Notes: generated from the letters alone by a model not told the origin. A stretch of DNA of 64,000 nucleotides from Diorhabda sublineata (GCF_026230105.1 NC_079480.1:26268488-26332487); one strand, 5' to 3'. Counted from the stretch's first letter, positions 34,398-45,734 are shown. Translations and numbers: made by a program.

Positions 34398-35274
34398 AGT
34401 AAATATCTTGAACATGTTCAGTCACCAGATTCATGCCCAGTTTGAAATTGTGCGTTCGCGGTGCTAATAAAACATGTTCTTTGAAATCCTGTGTTCGTGG
34501 AACATAGATCTCTAACGTATTCAGAATACGTCCAATGTATCCTCGGACATTGGTAAAGATTTTTGATCTGGCGCCTAAGCATTTATCCTTTTTGTGATAT
34601 TTATCATGAAATAACCTGTAGCCTATGTGGTTTTTTAGGTAAATGTATTTAAAAAACTAATTAGTTGACTTTATAGAATAAAACTTCGGTCAATTATTTA
34701 TATACATTTTATTCTCCTAATCGTTCGTTGAGGAATTTATGTTCAGAACATATTCTGAAGAAAGTATTTGACACGTCCAGAAGATATTCCGTATACATTC
34801 GAAATGTGTCCAAATAATCTACTGCAGACGAAGTTAATATTTACGATTAAGACTTAATAAGAAATATAGTTTATTTTGACGAATCCTGGTTTGATATACA
34901 CTACTTGGTTAAAAAAGATGATTGATAATTTTAAAAATTGTTTCAAATACTTTTGTTTTGCTTTTCAGATTAATACGTTGGGATTTGAGATTTAGTAAAA
35001 ATTTTATATAATAAAATATTTATTAGAAAAGAAATTATGTATAGTAAACTAATCCGTTATGTTTATCACTCGATTACTAACATCAATTGTTATTTAATAT
35101 ATTTTCAAAATATTTTATAACCCTATTTTATTGTCTTTAGGTATTCGGATAATCGAAAGTTTTTGATTTTTATAAATTAAGGGCACCCTGATATTTCTAA
35201 AACATCTAGGTTTTTTTGATGTTCCGATGAAGAGCAAAGGTATTTTATGGAGATGAATTTTATCGCCTAGAAAC
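34398..35274. other. Intergenic, nothing recognised
   Basis: AT-rich; no supported feature. Confidence 0.45.
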
Positions 35275-35515
35275 TAAAGATTTTTAAGGTAATGATTTCC
35301 AGTTTAATCCGTATTTATGAGCATTATAAACAAAATCCAAGTCGTAGTTATTTTCATACAATTTCTTCTTAAAACCAGCTTCAAAAGAGTTTGCTGGGTC
35401 TACATTAGCTGACATGTTTTCATCTTGTATTTCCAATTCACGAATTCCATGACGAGATTTAAATCTGTATAACCATCCGTTATTTGCGGCAAACGATTCA
35501 TCACCACCTAATCAC
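35275..35515 (-). pseudogene. pogo/Tigger-like (jerky) transposase fragment
   Basis: Minus strand reads LGGDESFAANNGWLYRFKSR, HGIRELEIQDENMSADVDPA, FKKKLYENNYDLDFVYNAHK and YGLNWKSLP. This matches the second half of the CENP-B-type DNA-binding domain (F-x-ASxGWLxRFKxRHGIR) and the start of the DDE domain (IYNADETGLxWKxLPxKTLAS), with the first catalytic D of ADET changed to H. It belongs to the Tc1/mariner superfamily, pogo branch. Stops follow at about 35290. The rest of the catalytic domain is unreadable. Confidence 0.85.
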
Positions 35516-35821
35516 CATGTATCACATTTGAAAAAGAAATATTGAAAACAGGTAACAAAAGAAAATATATTTTCTAACTTGTAGAAAACACGTAAAAAAA
35601 TAAAGTCATATCCCAAAAATATCATTTCTTTCTAAATAACGTAGTAAACACAAAGATAGTATGAGAAAATAAATTTCAATGAATTTTGTCATTTGATACA
35701 TACTGTTAGATTTTTAGAAGGACGTAGCTGAATCGTATGCATATGCTCGTCCTCAAGGACCTTGTATATAGGGTGAGTCATGAGGAAATAATACAAAGGC
35801 TCAACTACTCTTATTAATCTA

Positions 35822-36215
35822 CAACCGTGGTTCCCAAAGTGGTCTTGTTGGACCACCAGGGGCCCACGGGAGACTCGGCATGGATCTATGTTATGAGTGA
35901 TAAAAAATGGGTGTCCACAATCCTAGACGTGGGCCCTTAAAATTTATTTGATATTGATAGTAAGGAATTTGCATATTCCATATTCAGTACAACGCGTCCC
36001 GTCCGCAACGCTTATTCAGAAGTGGAGCTGAAAGTGGCATTTAAAAGAAAGTATCAAAAAATTTGGCTACATTTGGGAATATCTGAAAAATATCCTTGAC
36101 TGTGGGAAATTGTGCGAAAGCTTCTGATCGCGTTTCCATCGTCGAAAAAGTTTTAGTACCGTTAGAAAGTTACTAACAAAAAAAAGAACCTGACCTAACC
36201 TTTTTATTTTCGAAA
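35822..36215 (+). pseudogene. hAT relic: left end plus C-terminal coding
   Basis: CAACCGTGGTTCCCAAAGTG followed by GTCTTGTTGGACCACCAGG is a hAT left end (CAGxGGTTCCCAAAxTG type). From about 35995, frames read FKRKYQKIWLHLGISEKYP, LWEIVRKLLIAFPSS and a shifted VRKLLTKKRT. This matches the FKxGYQxFWLQxxIxxxYPxLWxxxxKxLLAFPSSYLVERGFSAV block of ZBED-type hAT transposases near the C-terminus. The end and the 3' coding are joined by a large internal deletion; no right TIR seen. Confidence 0.75.
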
Positions 36216-36457
36216 ACTGTTAATTCGTCGTTCAAACTAGCCACAACTCAAGTTTCCATAGGTATATTCACATTTGGGCATTGGTAGTAATGTAGCTGCA
36301 GGTCTATGAAACAAAAAATTTTGAGAATCAATTATTTACAGCGTTATTTGTGAAATCGACCTTGAATATCACATTCGACTGGCTTTTGAGGAAAAAGTTT
36401 GGAAACATTTAAATGGTTCTTCTCTTAAAATTTATTAATATCTAAAACCTACTTGTT

Positions 36458-36677
36458 CGAGGATAGTCCCAGAAGCACCAGGTCTGACCTAGAGATAGGT
36501 AGGTTGAAGACGCCACGTTAGACAGCCATCAATAGTAAACGCCCTATTATAAAAAGGGTATAGAACTAATTGATTATCGCTGGGAACAGTGAAAGGAGCT
36601 AAGAGGAGATTACGTTGAAAAATAAATATATTTTTTCATTTTCTTTGTTGGATCAGGTACTTCTGAGACTCTCCTCG
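36458..36677 (+). mobile_element. 220-bp mariner deletion derivative
   Basis: Left end CGAGGATAGTCCCAGAAGCA and right end, read inward, CGAGGAGAGTCTCAGAAGTA match at 16 of 20. TA follows the right end (36678-36679); the left flank TT suggests a mutated duplication. Inside are the 5' leader (GAAGACGCCACG at about 36508-36519) and then the last coding block, IELIDYRWEQ with one stop then KELRGDYVEK (about 36568-36620). This is the mariner subfamily seen at 7.7, 9.9 and 54.4 kb with everything between leader and C-terminus removed, effectively a MITE. Confidence 0.88.
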
Positions 36678-37490
36678 TAAATATCATAAAAATTGAGTCA
36701 TGAATTATTCATTTTAAGAATTACCTTAAATGTAAAATGTATTCATATATATATATAATTTTATAAAACTTGATTTCATTTTACTCAACTCGTAGACGAT
36801 TAAAAAATTTCAAGGTCTGATTGTTGTAATTCACATTTTGTGGAGTTCTTTTTTACGTAGAATAACTTTTTTTCAATATCCAGCTTCTCACGGAGTTTTT
36901 TTAAGAAGTAAAACTTTTTTCATAATGAAAATAATAAAAACTTTTTGCTGAATATTATCTATAAAAATGTATTTAATTTGGAATAATATAAATCAAGTTA
37001 TGTTCGTATTTAATTTTCGTTATAAAATCAACTATAACGTAGAAAAACTTTATATCGAACTCTTGTGATTTTTGATAGTTTCTCTAGGTCTAGAACAATA
37101 AGCTGGAACAACGATGATAAACGAACAACAGAACGAAGGCAACTAAAGCATTTTCGATGGCCGTATAACCTATACTCCAATACGGAGTTCATAGTCGCTC
37201 CAGTTCTGAACATGCGTCCGTGGTGACAGACAAAGTTAGTTTCGCTGTTTTCGTTTCGAGGGTCGAATCCGAAAAGTTTCATGTTTTTGGTTTCACATAT
37301 AATACGGTGGTAAATTTATAAGACTCTGTGTTTTTATTAAATAAAAACAACCGGGCTAGGTGTTAGTGTGTGTAATTTGTACCTTTGTTTGTAGCAGTAG
37401 TAGTAGTACTGTGGTACTTATTTATTACATAGGATACAGTGGAGTAGTTGTCGCTGTTTTGTGAATTATCTACACACGTTCTTATTGCTA
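36678..37490. other. Intergenic, nothing recognised
   Basis: AT-rich with an (AT)n tract near 36750-36760; the 84-codon minus-strand frame 37028-37282 has no family match. Confidence 0.45.
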
Positions 37491-37884
37491 GGATCTAAGG
37501 TAACTAGCTCTAAACATAGTACAGAATATGCAAACAAATGTACTCGTGTTTTGATAAGTTTGGCAGGATATATTTTAAAACTGAATTCTAGCCTCTCGTT
37601 GATTGGTATATATAATATATATCAGGAACGTGGAATGACCGGAAATTTGATTTTTTGTTCTGTATTTATATTATTTGTCCTGGAACTTCAATACCTCCAT
37701 GTAAATGTTGGTATTTGCAGTGATTCTTACCGCAAAATGTTCTTTTTCTTTTAAGTCTTTTTGAATATTTAATTTAATTAAATATTTTTCCATATATTTC
37801 TCAATAAAAAAATGAATTTTTTGGAATAAAGGCTTATACTTTTAAGAATGGAGGTTTTTTGGGTGACAAACAGAATTATTACAA
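37491..37884 (+). repeat. Tandem duplication, copy 1 (uninterrupted)
   Basis: About 394 bp from GGATCTAAGGTAACTAGC to GGGTGACAAAC. It is repeated immediately at 37885-38624. The duplicate frames (37461-37754 and 38299-38562) both include LAGYxLKLNxS-type text only because the DNA is duplicated; no known protein family. Confidence 0.88.
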
Positions 37885-38624
37885 GGATCTAAGATAACTA
37901 GCTCTAAACATAGTACAAGGTTGTTCAGAATATGCAAACAAATGTACTCGTGTTATTGATATAGTATACAGGGTCTATAAATTAAAAAGTTAATGCTTCT
38001 AAATGTTCTTGATTTTTTGTCTCTTCTGGTTTGAAATTAGTTTTTTTTTTTTTTAATAATCTTTGAAAGGAAGATGGAAATCTATTGATTGATATAAATA
38101 CGCAAATTGTCAGTGTCAATATCATATTTTGATAAAGACTTGAATAAAAGCCGAAACGTCATTTTTATTTTTCTTTAAAAAATTATTAAAAAAACTAATT
38201 TGGAACCAGAAGAGACAAAAAATCAAGAACATTTAGAAGCATGAACTTATCAAAATATCTAAGAAATAAATAATTAAAGGAATTTAAATTGTTCCAGTTT
38301 GGCAGGATATATGTTGAAACTAAATGCTAGCCTATTGATTGGTATATTCTTATTGACTGAAATATATAGTAGGAACGTGGAAATGTCCGGAAATTTGATT
38401 TTTTTGTCCTGGATTTATATTTGTCCTAGAACTACAATTCCCCCATTTAAATTTTTGTATTTGCAGTGTTTCTTACCGCAAAATATTCTTTTTCTTTTCA
38501 AGACTTATTTACTAATATTTTTCCACATATTTCCCAATCAAAAGATTAATTTTTTGGAATAGAGGGTTATTTACTACCAGTTCTTAATTTTAAGAATGGA
38601 GGTTCGTTGGGTGACCAATAGAAA
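37885..38624 (+). repeat. Tandem duplication, copy 2 (interrupted)
   Basis: Starts GGATCTAAGATAACTAGCTC and ends near GGGTGACCAATAG. It is collinear with copy 1, except for the 334-bp insertion at 37963-38296 between ATTGATA and GTTTGGCAGG, which are nearly adjacent in copy 1. Confidence 0.88.
37963..38296. mobile_element. Fold-back element inserted in copy 2
   Basis: Inverted arms 37987-38060 and 38182-38248 share GCTTCTAAATGTTCTTGATT and GTCTCTTCTGG-type sequence, with a central part of about 120 bp. The centre contains TTTTGATAAAGACTTGAATA then AAAGCCGAAACGTC (38127-38160). No coding capacity. Related sequences at 5.58, 42.36 and 50.65 kb. Exact target duplication not resolved. Confidence 0.85.
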
Positions 38625-39339
38625 AGTTTGTTTGCAAAAAATGATTAGCATAATTCTGTGGCAGTGATGATTGACGATGATGACTTATTTACATAATTTC
38701 AACGATTAAGAACATATATCTTAACTATAAACTTGAACCACTGTTCTATGAGATTGTTATCAACTTTTGTTTATCTAAATTCTTCAAAAATATACAGCTA
38801 ACTTCACAATATTTTTATAAAATACTTTCATAATTGTTTAAGTTTTTTGCATGTTTAGTATTTTTATCTTTTTTACATAATAACATTTTTTATAAAAGAT
38901 TAATGATATAATAATTTTATAATAATAGTTTCTAATTAGGAAGGGATCAAAATTTGAATCACTATTAAAAATCACCTAGGAAAAGTTCCTAGTTTTTAAA
39001 CTTTCAGACCAAAATATCAGAGACATTAGAAACAGATTGTTGGGGAGATCATATCAAAAATTATTTGTTTAATCCCATGTGAAATGACACGAAGATAACT
39101 AGCTGTGGACTCTCTTATTTTGACTCCACTGTACTACCATACCTTATTATATATTATAGTACCAAACTACTACTTACTGCTCATGGTTCATGTCATATTT
39201 TTTGCTTGATCTTGTGGGTTAAAATAGGCCTATATTAATATTAAGGAAATGACTCTCTTAAATGAATTAGAGTGGACAAAAATATGTAAATGTGAAAATT
39301 GGTGGTCTAGTTATCATGAAGTCATGACCCATAGAGTAA
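38625..39339. other. Intergenic, nothing recognised
   Basis: Very AT-rich; no supported feature. Confidence 0.45.
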
Positions 39340-39535
39340 AGTTCCAAAAGCCCAATCTTGGCACAGACTTGGCCTAACCATGTAGAACTCTGGGCCAGAC
39401 TTGGCCCAGTCTTGGTAAAACTCTGGAGTGATAAAGATGGGCCAAGCTTGGTCGCCAAGACTGGGCCATGCTTAAATACCAGCGCTGGGCCAACCTTAAC
39501 TGCCAGGACTGGGCCAAGATTAAATACCAAGACTT
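39340..39535. repeat. GC-rich minisatellite, array 1 (24-bp unit)
   Basis: At least four 24-bp units of the form GGGCCAAGxTTAAATACCA plus AGACT at about 39438-39533, preceded by more degenerate units. Because 24 is a multiple of three, both strands stay open: the minus strand reads VFNLGPVL AVKVGPAL VFKHGPVL ATKLGPSL, and the plus strand has its own GP-containing octads. GC content is far above the surroundings. A translated product is unproven; the GP repeats follow from GGGCC in the DNA. Confidence 0.88.
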
Positions 39536-40009
39536 ATTCGTTACATAATTTTTTCTTCTATATCTTTATTTCATTTCTTTATTTATTTTTTATTCAATAT
39601 GATTTTTTGTTTTTAAAAATAAGTAAACATAAATTTTTATATTTAATCTTACTCTTACTGTAATTAACAATATAAAAATATCAATTAATTAGTTAAATAA
39701 AAATATTAAACACTTGTAGATGGCACAAGGCTGTACCACTATCGTTAACCTCACTCACAGAGCTGATGTTCACACTTAAATTATTTAAGCTTTACGCGTG
39801 CACAATTGAGTTTTTTTTTTCTCTATTCAATGCAATCTTTGAACTCGAAGTTACGCATCAGACATAGGTACTTTTAGTAGTAATAAATAATAAAAAAACA
39901 CAAACACTGAATAAACTAGAGATCGGATTGATGGGACCCATAATAAAAAAAGTATGGCTGCTGACGGACGAAAATACTCGAATCACGTCGTATGCGACCG
40001 AACAACCGA
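39536..40009. other. Spacer between minisatellite arrays
   Basis: AT-rich, no repeat units, no recognised gene. Confidence 0.5.
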
Positions 40010-40490
40010 AGCTTGGTTCCCCAATGAATATCCAAGGCTGGGTTAACCAGGATTGGCCAAACCTTGGTCCAAGCCTGAGTTGTCAACGAATGGCCAAGGC
40101 TGGAATATCCAGGCTTGGCCCAAGCGTGTGTAATCATTGGTATGACCAAAGCTAGGTCAATCAACCTTGGCCTGAGCCTGGGTTGGCAATAAATGGCCAA
40201 GGCTGGGATACCCAGGCTTGGCACAAGCTTGGGTAACATTGGTATGGCCAAGGCTGGCTCAACCAACCTTGGCCCAACCCTGGGGGGCCAATGAATGGCC
40301 AAGACTGGGATACCCAGGCTTGGCCCAAGTTTGGGTAATCATTGGTATGGCCGAAGCTGAGTTAAGTAGCCTGGCCCAAGTTTGGGTAATCATTGGTATG
40401 GCCGAAGCTGAGTTAAGTAGCCTGGCCCACGCATGGGACAATACAGGTACGCCGAAGGCTTCTCAGGTCTATCCCAGGCTTTGTCAACTC
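40010..40490. repeat. GC-rich minisatellite, array 2 (51-bp unit, 102-bp period)
   Basis: Two alternating subunits of about 51 bp make a higher-order period of 101-103 bp (GGCCAAGxCTGG starts at about 40092, 40195 and 40296). Each subunit carries short dyads: CTGGGATACCCAG and CTTGGCCCAAG, for example at 40305-40317 and 40319-40329. Near the right end one 51-bp subunit is repeated exactly (about 40323-40424). Long open frames on both strands (39916-40302 minus, 40218-40532 plus) are products of the repeat. Confidence 0.88.
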
Positions 40491-40779
40491 TGGGATTTCC
40501 TGTATAGGAATAGTGTAAAAAAATATAAGTAACAGAAGGATTGGTAACATAGGTGGTGTAGAACTTCAATTTACACCACGAGAATTGCGAGACGTGGCCA
40601 CTACCGCCAATTTCAATTTACTACCTATTAAATCAATAAACAATTATGAAAAATTTACGGCTTGCTGTTCGGATGAAGGACTGACTGTTATAATGTGTTA
40701 ATTGCTTTTTTTGGTGCCATGAGTGAAATTAAATAATCAAAATCAACGTTAAATATTCGTTTTAATATATTTTGTATCG

Positions 40780-40930
40780 TCCAGTCAGCTGTCAAAATTG
40801 AAATTGTTGTACAGGAGCACCAACTCACTAATGAAAATTACCAAAAATCGTTTAGAATGAAGTCCATTCTTACACGAAAATGCGTGCGAGAGTAACGTTG
40901 CTCTAATACCGAAACAGAGAGTAGTTATTT
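40780..40930 (-). repeat. Dispersed repeat, inverted copy of 2.1-2.26 kb
   Basis: The reverse complement shares ordered blocks with 2100-2260, including TTGACAGCTGACTGGA and CGCATTTTCG. No TIR of the mariner at 2013 is seen here, which argues for an independent repeat or a truncated copy. Confidence 0.65.
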
Positions 40931-41425
40931 ATTATACAAGTTTTATACATAATGAAACGAGTGCGAAACATTATCTTATAAAATAAGTGTAATTCAAAAT
41001 GTTCTCTATTCTGCACATATTTTCTATTTCTAATTAAAAATATGTTTGAACAATATACTGGGGAAATTTTGGTTTTTATAATAGGGTGGTAACAGGTCAG
41101 TGATAGGTTGTCATTGCCAACATTAAAACTACTGACTACTACTGAAGTTATCCACGGATTTCTACTACGAATATTTTTTCACAACATAAACTAAACTTTT
41201 GCAAAAAAATGTTAAGAGAGGAAATATATGATGACATTATAACAGACTATATAATTTTGCTACCAAAACTTGGAACATTAAATGGATAAAACATTTTTAA
41301 ACACGTGTTTTGTATATACAAATTTCACGATTTTGAATCGAAGACCCAGAAAATCTAGAAAATTATTCAAGTATTATAAGATTCGCCTAATCAAAAACCA
41401 AAATACAAAAAAAGTTTACATTTGA
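40931..41425. other. Intergenic, nothing recognised
   Basis: AT-rich; no supported feature. Confidence 0.45.
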
Positions 41426-41656
41426 ACGCTGACGCGCATCATTCGTTTAGAAATCGAAGCCCCGTCATTTTGTGAAAATTTCTTTGACTATTTCGAAGGA
41501 AACTTAATAAGTAATCTGTTAACGAAAAATTGTGATGTGAAAATTCATAAACTGACAAGCATTGTTCGCTTAAAGTCCAAGCCTAAAAATTGTGTTATCT
41601 TTGTCAAAGACATACCACAACTCGTGCTAAATTCCGGAAATTATGTAAAAAATTAG
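41426..41656 (+). pseudogene. Unassigned coding-like frame without ATG
   Basis: Stop-to-stop frame of 76 codons with no methionine. It has balanced, coding-like composition for this window, with text such as EAPSFCENFFDYFEGNLISN and KSKPKNCVIFVKDIPQLVLN. It could be the end of a decayed retrotransposon ORF1 or of another mobile gene; I do not recognise it. The frame upstream is closed by a stop at 41423-41425. Confidence 0.3.
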
Positions 41657-42136
41657 TTTAACAATTTTAGATTTTAGTACAACAAATATTTTTTTCTGTC
41701 TCTGTACTCGTTTTTTTTTGTATTACTAATGTAAGTTACTTTGTCGATATACCTCTTATTTTATCTTATCATATTCAATCTAAAAAATTAATAGGAAATC
41801 TAAGTGATTCTAAGTTGTGTAACCCGAAAATGATAAAAAGTACAGAGTGAGTTTTATGTATGGAACGCCTTAATCATCTCGGTAACGCCTTGTACGAATT
41901 TTATGAATTTTTGTGCGCAAGGGTCTTGTGATTCGTCCGGTATTATGGTGGTATTTACATTGTTGTCAGATCTCTACTTTTTCCAGAAAAATAATGAACT
42001 TTGTTATTTAAAATTAATCACATAGTATATTTTTCGCTTTTCGAAATCCTTAAGAAATACTTATTTGTTTCGTCCAATGTTCTCTATACCTAAATGTCAC
42101 AATTCCGGAGTTATAGCTACATTTGCTGAAGTTAAA
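41657..42136. other. Intergenic, nothing recognised
   Basis: No supported feature. Confidence 0.45.
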
Positions 42137-42362
42137 ATGGATCGTTCATCTGAAAAAGAGCGAATTGATATTTTTATAATATCAGGATATGGTGATAGGC
42201 GTAGAAGTCAACAAGAATATCTGTAATATCTGTAATAATTTATATCCTAACCGAAATCTCATCTTCTATCAGTACATTAGTGAAAAAATTTAACGAAACT
42301 GATTCAGTAAAAGATTTATCCAAATCAGAGCGCAGAAAAACTGCATCAACGGAAAACAAATA
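42137..42362 (+). pseudogene. Tc1/mariner-superfamily transposase N-terminus
   Basis: ATG at 42137 opens MDRSSEKERIDIFIISGYGD and RRRSQQEYL. After stops and shifts it resumes as KKFNETDSVKDLSKSERRKT then ASTENK. This fits the N-terminal helix-turn-helix and linker of the same broad family as 5.07 kb (ERxEIxMxxGYGDxxRSQQEVxxLF...FxETGSVKDxPRSGRPKTATTEEK). The sequence changes abruptly to the fold-back repeat at 42361. Confidence 0.8.
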
Positions 42363-42460
42363 TTTTGATAAAGATTGAAACTAAGTAGAACCATCAATTT
42401 TTTATCAATATTTCAAAAATTATTAAAAAAAAAAACGAATTTTAAAACAGAAAAGCATTA
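42361..42460 (+). repeat. Fold-back family arm, copy 3 of 4
   Basis: TATTTTGATAAAGATTGAAA, then CATCAATTTTTTATCAATAT, AAAAATTATTAAAAA and ACGAATTTTAAAACAGAAAA; collinear with 38127-38220 and 5581-5655. It again sits right against a truncated transposase of the Tc1/mariner type. Confidence 0.7.
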
Positions 42461-45400
42461 ATATTTATATTTATAGAGCATCGTGCATATTTCTTCTTCT
42501 CATCTAATACAGTGCCTTATAAAAATGGTTGTAAAAAAATATAATATGTATATTGAGATATGTTCGCTCGTAAATGGTGAACATCTTTAAAAATATCGTG
42601 AAGATGGAGACAAAAACGAAGTAAGATTAGAGAAAAATTATGACTCCGAATATGTAATAGGGCCATTACCTTAAAGTGCTTGAAAAAAAAATGAGATCAC
42701 ATAGAAAATGTTAGCCCGGTAAAATGAGCACTAGAAAGGCATAAATTTTCAATGAAAATCTACAAACTCCAATCTAAAGAAATCGTGAAGCTTGATGAAG
42801 CACCAATCTAAAGGCATCTTGAGAAAAGTCCCCATTGATCCCATTGTGATGAAAATGGTAAAAAATTGCAAGAATGGGTTTTTGACCAAACGGTTAGTTT
42901 TATGAAGTAGTTCAAAGTAAGATTGTACACCAAGTCCTTACGTTTTTCTTTACCTTTTATGGGAAAAAGCCATTGGAAAGTTAACTGGAGCAACATCATC
43001 CATAAAATGTAACGTTTCCAAGGCATCTATGACGTAGTATACGAGATTTGTTAAACGTGGTTTCCTTGGTAAGCATACATGATCTGTTTTTGTGGTAAAT
43101 AAGTATTAAGCTTCTTGTTCTTAATTTTTTCTTTCTCCATAATAATATTCTAAATTAGTTTATTTTTTCTAATAATTTTCTGATATTAAATATTTCAATG
43201 ACACTGCAATAATAAGCAGCATGCGACTACGTGTAAAATAATGAGAATTATCAACGGCTGTCGATTCAATATTTTCTCCAGCTTCCAGAATCTTCTAGTA
43301 CTCTCCATTTCCATTTGAAGTTTTTTCTCATTCCAAGCTTGATTAAATACATCATAAGGGTTTTTGACAAAACATCTAAATGTTAGTTGTCCAGATTTTT
43401 TTTGTGGTAATAACCGTATCACAATATTTTAACTTTAATCGTACTTATAAAGTTCTATTATCAAGATTTGAATGTTGCTAACATGTCTTAATGTTTCTAA
43501 TACAAACTGACAGTCATCATTATTTGCGATGTATGCAAATATTTTTTCAATGGCGAGAATCCGTGCTTAATATTGGAAACAACTAGGTTCAATTCCAGTG
43601 GTTAGGTTTTAAAAAAGAATAACAATCATCATGATAGCTAACTTTAGCAGCGATGAAATCATGTTCGAACCCTATGCGAGCGCTAATAGTTTTTTGAAAT
43701 TTCATCACAGCGTGACTGCGCTATTTTCAGAACAGATTCTTTGAATGGAATTGCAATAACGTTACAAATTTTACACCAAAAATTCTGTGCTTGTCTCTCT
43801 CAATATCCTTACCTTCAGCTTCATATCTGCACTATGTTAAACATTGAAAATATTCAACTTCTCAGTAATTGTTGGTGTAGTTCAGACCAATATGATAGTA
43901 AGCTCGAAAATATGAATCATTCTAGGAATCAGTATCATTAATACTATTTACATTGTTCGATAGGATAACAATGAGAAACACTGTGGATCTATCAGTCACT
44001 TTTTTACCTATATCTCCAAATGCTTTCTTGTCATCTTCAAAAGCTTTTGTGGCGACCACTACATATGCATTCCCACCGACGCATTTGGAAGTACTTTATT
44101 CGGGTTTCTTCTTATGTCCACCCGACATTGAAATTAACTGAATTACGCCGCTTCTCGAGGTCAAGCACGCGTGAAGTCCATCAACAAAGTCCATTTTTAC
44201 ACTTGGTATTACTTAAGTTCATTATTTTCCTTCAATATATGCATTTTACATATTTAATTGTAAGACTTGCAGCCATACCTGACAACGTGAATGTTTTTTT
44301 CCTTTACGGAAAAATGATTGATTGTAATAACGCCCCGTAAAGGTGGAAGCCATGCAAATCTCTTAAAAATATTCTTTCATTTCTCGTACATTTCCAAGTA
44401 TTTTTTATCTTTATTACAATAAGTAATTTAGATGTTCTTTGAAATATATTTTAATCTCGTTACAAGTAGGCCGTTGCTTGATTTAGAAAATGAACTTATC
44501 TACAAAAAATATTTTGTATTAAGAAAAACTCAAAAGATATGAGCGTTTAAATGTTTACAATCTTATATGCGAAAGTATTCGTTAAAAGGCAATCGAATCA
44601 TTATAAATTGGACAACGTTATACGCCGTTATTTAGATAGATGCACTTAATTGTAGTCCTAATTGGAACTTAAAAAAAAATCATTATTATACTTCATTAAC
44701 TTGCTACAACTACAAATAGACGAGTGAAATGTACCTGCCTTTTAATCATTAAATATTACGTCTAAGCTTTTCTGGATTCATGCCACAACAATCCTTGCAT
44801 CTCTCCTCACATTATTAGCATACCTTTCTTTATTTTTACTTTCATTCTCATTTCTTTTTCAGCATAACAAATCATATCCTTTAATCAAGTCACTAATATA
44901 CAAAATTATTCACACATTATTATTCATCCATCATAAAAGACACTTCATAGATCTTATATTTAATAAGTTTGAAGTAGTCAAACTATATAAAAACATTTTC
45001 TTTAAAATTAATAGATTTTCAGTTCTTCATTGACATATTCTAAGGTAACCTGTTAGATATATTATTAGCTGAAATAATTCAATTGCAATATTTTTTGAGA
45101 AATATATAGTATTCTTAAGGTTAACTTTTTTGTAGTGTTTCACCACGTGAAATTGCTGATTTTCTACCATACACCAGTTTCTGACAGTTTATCAATGATA
45201 ATTTTCTTGATTAATGTCTTGTTGAATGATACATCACTATTAAACTCTTCTGGATGTCATAATACATTTGGTATCTGACGAAGGAAACAGTTAATCCCCA
45301 TTCTGAACTCCCAAAAAAAAGGGTTCTATTATATTATTGATCATTGATTCCATCCCTCATGTATTTTAGTTTGTAGCTGTCGAGTGTATTTATAGGAGGA

Positions 45401-45734
45401 AATTTGTGATAAATTTGCTAGCAAACGTCAATTTTTTTCAAATTAGTCCTTTTGGTGAACAAATGTTTTTTAAAAACAACATAAAAACACAAAAAACAAG
45501 TCTTTTTGTAAAAGTCGGATTGATAAATTTCATTCCGTTACCTCCGTCTGTTTATACTGTGTATTAATGAATTTATTAATGCATTTATTTTACAAATGTG
45601 CTCTATATAATATATTCATCTTGAATGTCTCGCACTCGATATCCTCGGACGTTGTCAAAAGCCTTTAAAAGTTGAGCTGGAACTTTGCATTCATGTATAA
45701 ATCAATTGACAATGCAATACTATTATTACATAGA
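42461..45734. other. 3.3-kb stretch, nothing recognised
   Basis: Short frames at 42808-43026, 43195-43422, 43741-44340 show no family match. The 43195-43422 minus frame (CFVKNPYDVFNQAWNEKKLQ) is the most protein-like but unassigned. Confidence 0.35.

Noticed and set aside
39916..40302. 128-codon minus-strand frame rich in A, P, L and I
   Set aside because: It is a by-product of the minisatellite period being a multiple of three; open frames occur on both strands over the same DNA.
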